A DNA stretch of 64,000 bases from Euphorbia lathyris (GCF_963576675.1 NC_088910.1:100840807-100904806); one strand, 5' to 3'; positions 9,916-21,950 are shown, counted from the first letter of the stretch. Notes: generated by a model not told the origin, from the letters alone. A program made the numbers and translations.

Positions 9916-12900
9916 ATGCAGGTGAGCCTGAGATGCGTGGAGAAATCAAAATTGTGGTATATAGAAAGCGCATGCTCGAGGCACATGACTGGTGATGAAA
10001 CTCAGTTCATCACACTAGAGCTTAAACGAGGTGGAAGTGTAAGCTTTGGAGACAATAAAAAGGGTAAGATAGTCGGCTCAGGTACTATCGGAGGTAACCC
10101 AACTATTGAGTCAGTCTCCTTAGTTAAAGGTCTCAAATACAATCTGCTGAGTGTAGCTCAGCTTTGCAAGAGCGGCAGAAAGGTTGTATTTGATGATACT
10201 CAGTGTCAAATAATCGAGGGAAAAACAAACGAATTGATTGTAACTGCCCCTCGTATAGACAATGTGTACATGCTGAGTTTGGAAAACAGTTTTCTAAAAC
10301 TATATGCTTAGTGTCTAAAGACGATAACTCCTGGCTATGGCATAGAAGACTTGGTCATGTAAGCATGGACCTTCTTGCCAAATTAGCTAGAAAGCAACTA
10401 GTTGAGGGACTGCCCAAACTTAAATTTGAAAAAGATCAATTGTGTAATGCTTGTCAGCAAGGCAAACAAACTAAAAAGTCATTTCAAAGTAAAAATATTG
10501 TCTCAACCAAGAGACCATTGGAATTACTACACTTGGATCTTTTCGGACCTGTCCAGCCACTCAGCTTGGGAGGTAAGAAATTTTCCTTAGTCATTGTAGA
10601 TGATTTCTCTCGGTACACTTGGATCATCTTGCTGAGTAGCAAGGATGAAACATTTGAGATGTTCACACCATTTATTAAGAAACTTGAAAATGACAAAGAC
10701 CTAAGAGTAGCTCATATTAGAAGTGACAATGGTGGAGAATTCAAGAACCAACATTTTGATGAATTCTGTGAAACCAGTGGTATTAACAACAATTTCTTTG
10801 CTCCTAGAACACCTCAACAGAATGGGGTTGTTGAAAGGAAGAATAGAACAATTATCGAAATAGCTAGGACAATGCTGAGTGAAAATAGGCTTCCAAAGTA
10901 TTTCTGGGGTGAAGCTGTCCACATAGCATACTACATTCTCAATAGGGCTTTAGTTAGACCTATTCTTAAGAAAACCCCATATGAACTTTGGAAAGGACGA
11001 AAGCCCAACATTGGCTACTTTCGTGCCTTTGGGTGTAAATGCTTTATACTCAACACAAAAGATAATCTTGCAAAATTTGATGCCAAAGCTGATGAAGCGA
11101 TCTTTTTAGGGTACTCAACTAACAGCAAAGCATATAGGGTATATAATAAACGAACTCAGGTTGTAGAAGAGTCTGTCCATATTGAGTTCGATGAAGCTGA
11201 CCCTGCAGGAAAGTCAACTCAGCTCAATGAAGATGAACCAAGCTCAGCTTCCACTGATCAAAATGGAGCCTCTGAGTCATCAATACAAGGGCTGACCAAA
11301 GGTAAGCAAGAGATTGAAATAACCTTTGCTGACCAATCTATTCCTACAGAGATTGTAGAAACACCTGTTCCAAACAACTTAACATTGCCCAAAGAAATAA
11401 AAATTCCAAGAGGACATTCGGAGAAGTCCATTCTTGATGTTGCTGACAATAAGTTGATGACAAGAGATCAGCTTAGGAAATAGCTCAGCAACCTTGCCTT
11501 CGTCTCGGTGCATGAGCCAAAGAATTTTGCTGATGCTGAGAACGATGAATATTGGATCAACGTTATGCAAGAAGAGCTTGATCAATTCACAAGAAATGAG
11601 GTATGGGATTTAGTACCTAAACCTAGGAATCAAAAGACCATAGGAACTAAGTGGGTCTTTAGAAATAAATTAGATGAGCAAGGAAATGTAGTCAGGAATA
11701 AAGCCCGACTTGTAGCCCAAGGCTATAGTCAGCAAGAGGGCATTGACTACGGTGAAACCTTTGCACCCGTTGCTAGGTTAGAAGCTATACGAATACTGTG
11801 TGCCTATGCTAGTTTTATGAACTTTAAATTATATTAAATGGATGTTAAGAGTGCATTTCTTAATGGCTTTATAAACGAAGAGGTATATGTTAGTCAGCCT
11901 CCTGGGTTTGAAGATCCAAAATTTCCAAACCACGTTTATAAACTCAAAAAGGCCCTATACGGCCTAAAGCAAGCTCCAAGAGCTTGGTATGAGAGGTTGA
12001 CCAACTTCATGCTGACCAGGAACTATGTCAGAGGCAAAGCTGACACAACCTTGTTCATTAAGAAAAATGGTAAAAATACTCTACTTGCACAAATTTATGT
12101 AGATGACATAATTTTTAGTGCTACTGACGATTCTATGTGCAAAGAGTTTAGTAAACAGATGCAAACTGAGTTCGAAATGTCTATGATGGGCGAACTCAGC
12201 TTCTTCCTTGGACTTCAAATCAAGCAAGGTAAGAATGGCATCTTCATAAGTTAGTCTAAGTACGCCAAAAAAATTCTAAGGAAGTTTGATTTGGAAGAAT
12301 GTAAACCCATATCAACCCCAATGGGTACTGACACTATCCTTTGTGCTGACGAAAAAAGTAAGTCTGTAGATAGCAGGTTATATCGAGGTATGATAGGCTC
12401 TCTACTTTATCTTACTTCCAGTAGACCTGACATTCAGTACTCAGTATGTTATTGCGCAAGATATCAAGCTGACCCCAGGGAATCTCACTTAATAGCTGTA
12501 AAAAGAATTTTCAGATATTTGCAGAGCTCAGTTAATACAGGTTTATGGTATCCAAATGCAAGTGACTTCACACTGATTGGATATACTGATGCTGACTATG
12601 GACGAGATAAGCTAGAGCGAAAAAGCACTTCAGGAGGATGTCAATTCCTAGGAAGCTGTCTGGTTCCGTGGTTTAGTAAAAAGCAGTCATCAGTGGCGTT
12701 GTCTACAACTGAAGTTGAGTACGTTGCTGCTGGAAGCTGTGTGGCCCAATTGAGGATTATGGCGTCAAAACAGAAACAATAGAAGTCAAATGTGACAATA
12801 AGAGTGCCATTGACTTATCTAAGAATCCAATCCAACACAGCAGGATGAAGCATGTCAGCATAAGACACCACTACATCAGAGATCATGTACTCAAGGGTGA

Positions 12901-13021
12901 GATCAAGTTGACCTACGTATCAACAAATGAACAGCTTGCGGATATCTTTACGAAGCCCTTGGCTCGTGAGCAATTTAACATACTAAGGGAAGCTATCGGT
13001 ATGTCTAATCCTCTTCAATAA
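9916..13021 (+). pseudogene. pol: pol of copia A, broken (protease-integrase-RT-RNase H)
   Basis: Same frame as gag after one TAG. Order: protease (9916-10280) with E-S-A-C-S-R-H-M at 9964, where the catalytic aspartate present in copy B is glutamate; gag-pre-integrase zinc finger (LWHRRLGH...CNACQ, about 10340-10460); integrase core with D...SDNGGEF...PQQNGVVERKN (about 10535-10855); reverse transcriptase (about 11600-12250) with the YVDD active site near 12099; and RNase H (about 12580-12980). Defects: a 1-base loss near 10285 shifts frame; stops occur at 11481 (Tyr in copy B), 11835 and 12252 (both Gln in B, fitting C-to-T change); about two dozen bases are missing near 12750. Not functional. 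The natural stop is TAA at 13019. Confidence 0.92.
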
Positions 13022-13525
13022 ATTCTATGTGCTAAATTGCATGTTGAGTGATTACCATGCTGAGTGATTTGTGATAATTTAGTAACTGTTGCATGCTGAG
13101 TTAAGAATGACATGAAATCACCCTAAGCTGAGTAGACATACATGCTGAGTGATTTTTCCTAAGCTGAGTTACTAAGTCCACAAACAACTATCCTACGTAA
13201 AACTGACTACTCAGAATCACAAACGGTTGATATTCTTAATGCTGAGTAAAACCCATTTAAAACATTAAATGCTAGCACGCGCATTAATAGCCACCTAGGA
13301 TAACGTAAGCAATAATGAGAAAACCCATGCGCCGAACGTGTCATAAATGCCAGAATCTCTGTCGGCTGATAATCTCGAGGTTAAACGGCTAGTTCAACGA
13401 ATAGGATCAATTAGCACCTCTATAAATAGTGGAAGTATTCCCACTTATCACTCTTTACACTCGAAATCCTTGGTATTCAAATCTTTCTCTCTGAATCCCT
13501 GAATCCTATCAAAGAATTTGTAATC
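13022..13525 (+). repeat. pol-ORF3 spacer of copia A, rich in GCTGAGT words
   Basis: Non-coding 0.5 kb between pol and ORF3. TGCTGAGT or AGCTGAGT recurs at least six times in 13040-13250, mostly 15-50 bases apart. The right part (CTATAAATAG near 13420) looks like a TATA box that could serve a separate ORF3 transcript. Confidence 0.6.
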
Positions 13526-16500
13526 ATGGCAAAACCCTAAAATCCTTCCGGTGCCAGAAATAACGACGACCACACCGATGAAAACCCTAAGTCTCCTCCT
13601 CAACAAGGTCAGCATGACCTAACTCCAAACAAAAACCCCAAAACCGACCTAGCAACCTCTTCAAAAAAGAAGAAGAAGGACAAACAGCCGAATGAGAAGT
13701 TCTTCGTCAAGGAGTACCCAAGCGTCAAGAATCATGAGGTTCTCAGATGTAGATGGTTCTCCCCAAGCTTCATAACACATGAGAAACCATTTTGTGAATG
13801 GATTGCGAAAAACGAATGGGCTGGACTCTTTTCTCTTGCTGGAAGAACCTACCCTAGGTTAATACGTGAATTCTACTCCAACCTCTGTGTTGATGGAAGT
13901 GATGCTGACCATCTAGTCACTCACGTTAAAGGTAAGAAGCTCACCATTACCCCTTCCTATCTTGCAACCTTGCTAAACCTTCCAAACACCGGAAAGGAAT
14001 TCAGGACCACTAAGGAAAAGCTTGACCACACAGCCACTTTCTGTAAACCTGCGGGACACAAAGGGGAAATACCCAGCACGTGCATGGGACAAAACCAAAA
14101 AATGGCACACTATATACTAACAAACTTCATCTTCCCAAAATTCAACGCAACATCATCCGCTTCAAACTTCGAGCAGTGCTTCATTTGGCACATGCTGACC
14201 TACAACCCCCTTAACATGCCCGTATTTCTGGTAGGAGCACTCCAACAGAGTACTATCAAGCTCAGGCTGGGTTCTCTCATTACCCGAATCCTTGAAGATC
14301 ACCAAATCTACTTGATAAATGAAACAGAAATGGTAGGAACCGAAATTACGGCTGCGTTGTTGTTTGGGTTAGTATACAACCAACCTATCAAGCCCAAGAA
14401 GGGAAAAGGGGTCATCGAGGCAGCTCAGGGGGAAGCTGAGGGGGAAGCTCAAGAGGAAGATGATGCTGAGCTACCTCAGGACGAGAATATTGTTGTAGCC
14501 GAAGCTGCTATCCAAACCAAGCGAGAAAAGAAACGCAAGGCAATCCAAACCAGCTCAAAGGATGTCGATGCTGTCCCCAAGAAAATTCAGGTTGTCTCTA
14601 AGGGGAAGAAAATTGATGCTGACCAAGGTAAGTCAGCAGAGAAAAGAAAGAGGCAAGATGAGCCTGAGGAGCTAGAAAGTGAGGAAACCCCTCTGAAGAA
14701 GAAGAAGAAAACTGTTGAGCTGAGTCCAGTTGAAGCTGTTCCTCTTGGATTTACAGTTCCTGATGATTCTCACTTTATCAGAAGCCAAGAGATTGACCTT
14801 GAGCAAATTCCTGCTGATCAAGAAGCAGAAGAACTAAGCAGTGATGAAGATCAGCATGATGCTGATGAGGATATTGAGCAATATCAAGAAGCTCATACTG
14901 AGCATGAACAAACAGGGAATATTGAGCAAGTTGACAGTCCTGCCGTACAGGATGAGACAGGTGAAGCTGAGCTCCCATAGCAAGAAATGATCATGGAAGG
15001 GCTCAACACTAATCTCAGAATAGAATCATCTCCTGATTCCATTCCTGCTGACCCATCTCCTCCAAAGACCATAAAGTTAAGAAGGCTTAAAAAGAAGGCC
15101 TAAGAAGAAGGCCTACAAATCTCCAGCTATTGACCTCCTGGATGATTCGCCTCCGAGGGATGAAATCACGGACCTTACAACTACTCACTTTAAGTTCTTC
15201 TCATCACATCCTGAGCCCTCCATACAGGAAAACCAAGCCTCTGTTACTCATACCGAGCAACACGCCAAGACTCCAGAAAATCCAAACCAAGCCGAGCAAG
15301 AACTCGAAGTCTTAGCTGCTCAAGGAGACAAACAAACTAAGGAAAATCCTGCTCAACCTGAGGTGCCTCTTCCTGCACCAACTCAAGTCCATGTTGAGCA
15401 GGTAACTATCTCTGCCGATCCACCTACTTCCCATCCTATTTTGCAGAACATTGAGCAGTCAGCTCCTGCTGCTCATCCACATCAAAGTCCAGCTGCTGAC
15501 CATACTAGCACTTCTACTCAAGGACAGCACCAAACACCTCCTCAATCAGGTGCTACTAGACTTCCGGCCACTGAGGTAAATCCTGAGGCACAATTTGCCT
15601 ATCTTCATGCCACTGAGTCCGGACGTCGTATCATTGACTCGGCTCAACATCTTCTCCAGGATATAAACACTTCTCACGCCGATGCTACTAGGTCTGCAAA
15701 TGCTGAATCACAAGAGTTTTCGTCTGTCACTCTGCTTCTCAATGAGATCAAAAATCTCAAAGATTTAGTAAGTGTCATGACCTCAGTCCAAACCCAGCAA
15801 CCCAAGCAAGAATCCTTTGTCAAGCTGACTGAGCTGATATTGATGATGGTGAATCACATGAATTCACTTCAAGGACAGATCAATGCCTTACCTACCATCA
15901 AAACGGGCTATGCTACCTCTACTGAGCTAGATCATTGCTTTACCAAGCTGTCTTATGAGTTGACTGGTACTCGTGATCTTCTCTTTTCATCTTCCCAATG
16001 CACGATGGATGAAATTAGTGAAGCTGCCCGTCTTCTGAATCTGAGCAAAGAGGAGATGGAAACTGATGTGGTCAAAACCAATACTATCCTTCAGACTACT
16101 CAGAGCTTATTTAGACATGTATGTCACACAAATGCCCAGCGTGACATTTACGACAAGGTTGTGCTTAAAATGTACCATCAATCGTATGCCCGGCTAGCAG
16201 AAGCAATATCTTGGCTAATTAAGTCACAGGAATACATGCTCAGCATGATCAGCTCAACTATTCGCGTCCCTGGTGCAGTTCTAGATGATGGAGTCCCAGT
16301 ACTTGATGGGTTATTTGAAAGCACAAAGCGCCTCAAAGCCTATTCAGTCAAGCTAACTCGTGCTGCTCTCAATGATACCTTCATCCCTCCTTCGCCTGAT
16401 GGTGGCAAAACGGGGGAGAAAAGACAAGATGATGGAACTCAGCAAGACACAGGTGAAGCTTCAGGCAGTAAGCAGTTGAAAGAAAAAGGCAAAGGAAAAT

Positions 16501-16544
16501 TGTATCAAGCTGCTCATCAAGCACAAGTTAATAGGAAGCAATAG
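13526..16544 (+). pseudogene. third ORF ('envelope-like') of copia A, broken, about 1000 codons
   Basis: One reading frame from ATG 13526 to TAG 16544, interrupted by TAA at codon 5 (13538), TAG near 14978 and a short duplicated AAGAAGGCCTA segment near 15095-15115 that adds a stop. Residues about 55-290 are a globular part (KPFCEWIAKNEWAGLFSL..., REFYSNL, KMAHYILTNFIFPKFN, CFIWHMLTYNPLNMPVFL, RLGSLITRIL) resembling what databases call a putative plant transposon or envelope-like protein. Next comes a Lys/Glu/Asp-rich low-complexity region with basic clusters, a Pro/Gln/Thr-rich linker and a helical C-terminal third. I see no signal peptide and no clear membrane span, so the 'envelope' label is doubtful. 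A diverged homologue sits in copy B at 44865-47755. Confidence 0.82.
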
Positions 16545-16973
16545 CTTAGTCAACTTAGGACTTAGCTTACTCTGTATTTATGCTTGATGACTCGAATATA
16601 TGTTAAGTATCCTTTCATTCAATTTTACTTAACTATATGCGATGCTTATTAATTTAAGATATATGCTGACCTGTCTAAAAATTGAACAAACAAATAACTT
16701 CAAATTAAAAATACTCAGTACACACTAACTCTGATACCAAAACTATTCATTGTATCAAACTAAATTGACCAAGGTTCATCTGAAGTGAATCTTAGAAAGT
16801 CTAGGATTGAACTAAGTCAGTATAAAACATGTATTCTATAATTACTCAGAAGGCTTAGAGTCAAGTTAAGACAATATATGCAACCCTTACGGGGGAGTAA
16901 TTTCAGAAGAATAAAATGTAATTCAATCATGGGGAACTTCAATACTGAGTTCCATAAATTAAATATTTTGCCA

Positions 16974-16992
16974 ACATCAAAATGAGGGAGTT
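16974..16992 (+). other. polypurine tract region of copia A
   Basis: AAAATGAGGGAG just before the 3' LTR at 16993, the expected second-strand primer. Copy B has the equivalent purine run AAAATGGGGGAG at its matching position. Confidence 0.75.
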
Positions 16993-18507
16993 TGTTGAAA
17001 CACCTTTCCACAAGATTTTGATTTGACAAAATCATTTAAGTTTAATCCATGATTAAGAGACAATTAAATTTAAGTGCTTTGATTTAATTGTACTAATTCG
17101 TTTGTTCAATATTGAGTATAAATATGAATGCAAAAAGAAATAAAGATTAAGACAGAACAAAGTCAGCATAAGAACACAACACAAGCCGAGTGAAGAGCAA
17201 CTCAGCATAAGAGATGATAAGTCATCTTCAGAACAACAACTTCAGAATAAAGCTGATCAAAGAAGCTGAGTGAAACGAAGCTCAGCACAGAAGAAGTCTG
17301 CTCCAAGAAATAGATTCTACAGAACGAAGCTGACCATGGAAGCTGAGTGGAAAAAGAACTCAGTATGAGTATTGGTGAAAATCAAAGATAATGATTATCG
17401 AAGTGAAGCTGAGTGATCTTCAGGACAGCTTGAATGATCCGTTAGCTAAAAGAAAAATTGGACAACTGTCTGCACCAATAATAGAAGCCTTGAATTACGC
17501 AAAAGCCAAATTCCAAGATGCATGGGTCAACTGTTCGATGCTATAAGACAAACTGCCGCAAGAAGACAAAGTCTGTAGGAAGAAGACAAGTCTGACGTCT
17601 GAAGAATTCAGAAGACAGGATTGGTCTGCACATCTGAAGCTGACACAGAAGTTTGTCTCCCCAAAAGAGCCGTTTTGGACTCAACGGACAAATCAATTTC
17701 AAATGATTTGTTCCTCACATTTCAACTATAAAAGGGACAAAGATATCATTTGGAAAATTGCCGATTCACAGAAAATTACAAGTGAGAAAGATACAAATTC
17801 AAAGCACTCAAAAACAAGAAAGAAAACTTACACAAACCTTCTATTCTTTGTGTAAATGCTAGATTGATTGTCTGTAATCATCTAAAGTGTTCTTTATCTT
17901 AAAAGGAACAAGTTTGTGATCAATTGTAATATTGAGAGTGTGTATGCTGAGTACTTGGTATTAAGTACTTAGTGGTAGAGAAATCTAAGTGCTGGGTTGT
18001 AGCGCTTAGTAGGAGTTGAGTAGACGAATAGAGGAAGGTACTCTTGCATATTCAACTGCCTGTAATCGGTTTGTGCTCTACCTTTAAAGAGCTCAGTATT
18101 GGGTTCTAAAAGCCCGGAGGATTCTGGGGACTGGACGTAGGCGGAGAGGCCGAACCAGGATAAGTAATATTGAGTAATTTCTAACTCTCTCAAATATATA
18201 TATATATATATATGTGAATGTGTTGCTTGTTATATTTACTCAGCATATAAACTGTTTGAAGCTGACACTGAGTAAATTGGAGTGCTGAGTTGGAAGCTGA
18301 CCACAAAAGTGTCAATTCCCAACTCTCAAGTGAAACAGTCTTAGTCAGCATCTGACTAAAGCTGTCTTACATTGAGATCGGCCAAGCTGACCAAAGCTGA
18401 GTTAATAAACTCACCAAAATTATTAAGTCAGCAAGATTAATTAGCGAAAAAGTTATATTAGTTCCTAACCTCCTCCCCCCTTTGGAACTAATCACACGGG
18501 ACCAACA
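16993..18507 (+). repeat. 3' LTR of copia A
   Basis: 1515 bp, colinear with 6556-8059. The extra length is mostly an expanded (AT)n run at about 18194-18212. Most substitutions against the 5' LTR are transitions, as expected from deamination of methylated cytosine. Confidence 0.95.
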
Positions 18508-18775
18508 AAAATTACATCATTTTAGACATTATGGGTAAAATTGTTTTTAGGTGTAAACGTTAGGGTAATTTTGCATTTTATGTTTACTTTATATTGAAGC
18601 TCGATTGTTTTGCACCTTAACGTTTCCAATTAAGATCAAATTTACCTTTACATTATCAAAAATTTTAAAATTTTGATTTGACTACTATGAATCAAAGCTT
18701 TAAGTCGTTATTAACAAAAAAAATCTTCATGCAGTGGAGCCCCTCTGGACTTTGAGTTCCGGCTCCGCCATTGAA
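18508..18775 (+). mobile_element. right fragment of the hAT-like repeat hosting copia A
   Basis: Matches 22200-22469 over its whole length (TTTTGATTTGACTACTATGA, AAGTCGTTATTAA, CTCCGCCA...G end). It ends in GGCTCCGCCATTG, the same terminus as the complete copy at 21960-22469. This copy was cut first by the solo LTR or adjacent rearrangements and then by copia A. Confidence 0.7.
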
Positions 18776-19153
18776 CCTAACCTATAAAGTGTGGGTTGGA
18801 CGGACCCATGAATATGTCTATATTGAGGTAATGAAAACTAGTGGCAGATCAGTAAATAAAGCTCAATGGCAAGACAGTAAATAAAGGACAGCAATAGGTT
18901 GGAGCAGGTCGGTGGCATACTTGTCTTCTTGGTAATGAAGTAATCCCTATGGCGTGTGGTCTGTATGACACGCCATGTGACTAATAATTTCAGGTGACTC
19001 TTACGGTCGGAGAACTTCCTTGATGGCCCTTCCAAAATAGTCAACTAGCTGTGAATTTATAGGAAAGTTCCAGTAGCTCAACAAACGAGTCACACAATGT
19101 CCATCTCATACTGTGTGATTCTTCGTCTATCTCATCCTTCTTTCAGTACTTTG
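18776..19153. other. intergenic sequence of moderate GC, no gene recognised
   Basis: Less AT-rich than its surroundings, with the inverted pair GGCGTGTGG / CCACACG-like words around 18950-18980. No protein similarity recognised in any frame. It is interrupted by the hAT element at 19162 and resumes at 20602. Confidence 0.35.
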
Positions 19154-19161
19154 TTCACACG

Positions 19162-20601
19162 CAGGGCCGTCTCCAGCATTTTGGAGGCCCTAGGCGTATT
19201 GTGCATTTTTTTTATATCTAAATCTAATACTATTTTAGAAATAATCAATATTAAATAGTAAAATCAATAAATTATTAACTACAATTCAAGTCATATAATA
19301 ATAACATAAAGTTAAGAAATTATTATTCTTCTTGCTTTTGTACATGTAAAATCGAGTTTTTTTTTATATATTTAAAATCAAGTTTCTTCTCACCAGTCAT
19401 GTTAGAAGCAAGCAGACGACAAAGTATTAATTTCTAGAAATTAATCTTGGATGGCTGAACTCGAACCTAATCGCAAGATTCTATTGAAAGAAAGAAGAAT
19501 TTATCTTCGAGATTAAAAATTGATTGAGTCGCGTATTTATTATGAATTACATGCTTAAATCACTATTTGAACATCGATTGAACCAAAGAATCTTGTCATT
19601 TGGCGCTTGATCTATGTAAAATTTTATCATTTATATATTTTGATAACCAGACTTGATAAATTTTAGTTTAGAGATTTGCTTTCTTGTTTTAATCTCATTA
19701 ATGATTTGGGTAAATCAACTTTAAAACGTACGACATGTCAAGTCCATATGTCAAAATATCACCACATATCATAAAGAAATAATTTTATCAAGACTTCATC
19801 AAAATTGAGTAGAATTTCATCAATTTGAATAGTATATAGTCCAAATGTGACCAAATGATAAATTAGTGGCCAAATATTAAAATTTTAAATAAATCAGAGT
19901 CTAAATAACATTTTATACCAAATTACAAATTGTAATTTATAAATGCATTTCGTCTTTGTAATTAAAAAAAATAAAAAATTTAAAAATCACTACAATAACA
20001 AAATAATAGTTTATACATTGTTTCCAAATATGAAAAAAAGTTCAGAAAAGATCAGTACATGTGTTGTCAAAAGAAAGAAAATAAAAATAAGAGAAAAAAT
20101 GAACCAATAAATGTTGATCCAAGGAATCATCAAAATTGAGTGAAATTTCATCAATTTAAATAGTTTATGGTCTAAATGTGATCAAATAATAAATTAGTAG
20201 CCAAATATTAAAATTTTAAATAAATAAGAGTCTAAATAACATTTTGCACCAAATTACAATTTATAAGTGAATTTCATATTGTAATTTATTAAAAAATAAA
20301 AATTTAAAAATAACTACAATAACAAAGTAATAATTTACATATTTGTGTTGTCAAAGAAAGAAAGAAAAAATAATAGAAAATGTGAATAAAAAAAATACTG
20401 TTCCAGAGAATCAAACCCTCACCCTTGTAAAAATCTCCACTATGTTTTTAGCATTCGGCCTAGCAGTATCTTTTATTATATATTTAAATATATATACCTT
20501 TAACCATAAATTTTTTAATAATTATTAAATTTTAAAAAAATTCCGATCGAAGACCCCCATAAATTGGAGGCCCTAGACGGCCTCCCCTAGAGCCGGCCCT
20601 A
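19162..20601. mobile_element. non-autonomous hAT-type transposon, 1440 bp
   Basis: Begins CAGGGCCGTCTCC and ends GAGCCGGCCCTA, with subterminal GGAGGCCCTAG / CTAGACGGCCTCC. It is flanked by a perfect 8-bp duplication TTCACACG at 19154-19161 and 20602-20609, the hAT signature. The interior is AT-rich and non-coding and contains a tandem duplication (about 19796-20121 and 20122-20410). Confidence 0.88.
19796..20410 (+). repeat. two-copy tandem duplication of about 0.3 kb inside the hAT element
   Basis: Both units share, in order, CATCAAAATTGAGT, AAATTAGT.GCCAAATATTA, GAGTCTAAATAACATTTT, ACTACAATAACAAA and GTGTTGTCAAA, with scattered substitutions. The second unit is slightly shorter. Confidence 0.75.
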
Positions 20602-20609
20602 TTCACACG

Positions 20610-21016
20610 TCTGTGTTATTTCAGGAACACGTAATGTAAGCTTCTCCTCACCCTTGAGTACCCTCATCACAGTTGCTCTAAGGTGAACCTGATTTTGATT
20701 TGTATTTTAGATTAGTTTTAGCTTAATAAAGTTTTTGTTTACTTTTTTCTTAAAAAAAAAAAAAAGTTTCTGTTTATTTATTTCTTTTGTCAACAAAGTT
20801 TCTGTTTACTGATACTGATCAAAAAAAAAAAAAAGAAATAATTATGAAGAAATTAGGACAAAACATGGAAGATTGGAAGGAGATGGGCCGCTAGCCGCCT
20901 CGTGTTTTTAAACCCTTATAATCGAAACCCTACAATTCCATCCATCTTTTTCTCAATTACAATTGCCCTATTTCAAGTCCCTTTCTTCACCTTTTTTTAT
21001 TTAATTTTTTATTCAA

Positions 21017-21060
<44 letters not shown>

Positions 21061-21950
21061 CTGTATATGCCTAATAATGCATATATTCATTTCTTTTTTA
21101 AACTTCAAAATAGAATAAATTATTGTGAAGCTAAAAGATCATATTATAATATTTTTGAAAGCTTAAAATAAAATTTTACATATTTGAGTTTTTATAATTC
21201 AATTCATAATTATTTTATTGGAAATTTCAGAAATTGGCAATTTCTTTATTTTATTTTTATTTAAATGCAAAATTATTACAACTTTCTTAAGTTATTTATT
21301 CTTTTCATGTTTCTAATTGACAGTTATATTTCTTATGATTTATTTTTCAAAAGTGAGTTGAAGTAATATTATTATTTTAATAAGATTGTAAATAATTAGC
21401 CAGGATAAGATTATCAAGCAAAAAATATATATAAATTGTATGCCCAATAGAATGCCAAGTCAAAGCAATCTCACATATTAAAAAAAAATTAATATTATCA
21501 AATGAATGAGGAACACTTAATTACACAGCTAGCATATGTAATTATTTAATAAAAATCTGTTGACTATCCAGACACTGTGGAATGTCATTTGGACGGATCA
21601 GATCCTTGTTTTGTCTATTGCGACAAATATTCATGATTCATGCAATTCACATTCTAATCTAAAATAATTAATTTCATAAAAAAGAACTAAAATAATTAAT
21701 TAAAAAAATAATAATTAGCCACACCTATTAAATGAATTAAATTAAGTTGTTATAATTATAAAATAAACCAGCCAAGATCTACCACCTTCCTAAAATCTTC
21801 TTTGTATATTATTATAATTGTTGGTTGCAACTTCTGACCTTCATCTTGTGCCTTTTTTATATTTTTATTTCATTTTCTTTTAATATACATCACATCTTAA
21901 AGAATAAAATTATCAATATTAATTAGAACATTATCCTCTGTATATAACTT
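20610..21950. other. AT-rich intergenic sequence with an orphan promoter-like segment
   Basis: No coding region recognised. It contains poly-A runs (20749-20765, 20821-20834), a TGGGCC word (20884-20889) plus two AAACCCT words (20910-20917, 20925-20933) arranged like plant site II/telo-box promoters, and a long (AT)n tract at about 21019-21058. No gene follows the promoter-like segment. Confidence 0.4.
21019..21058. repeat. (AT)n microsatellite
   Basis: About 40 bases of alternating A and T. Confidence 0.95.

Larger units (their letters stand above)
6556..18507 (+). mobile_element. Ty1/copia retrotransposon copy A (Sirevirus-like), 11.95 kb
   Basis: Full-length element with two about 1.5-kb LTRs (TGTTG...CAACA), an initiator-Met-type primer-binding site, gag, pol in copia order (protease, integrase, RT, RNase H), a long third ORF and a polypurine tract. 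The insertion is flanked by AAAAT at 6551-6555 and 18508-18512. Removing the element restores the sequence seen in a related repeat at 22.2 kb. A large gag with several zinc knuckles and an extra ORF between pol and the 3' LTR is the hallmark of Sireviruses. LTRs differ by roughly 24 substitutions plus an AT-repeat length change, about 1.6% by eye. gag is open, but pol and ORF3 carry stops, a frameshift and a deletion, so the copy cannot be autonomous. Confidence 0.95.
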
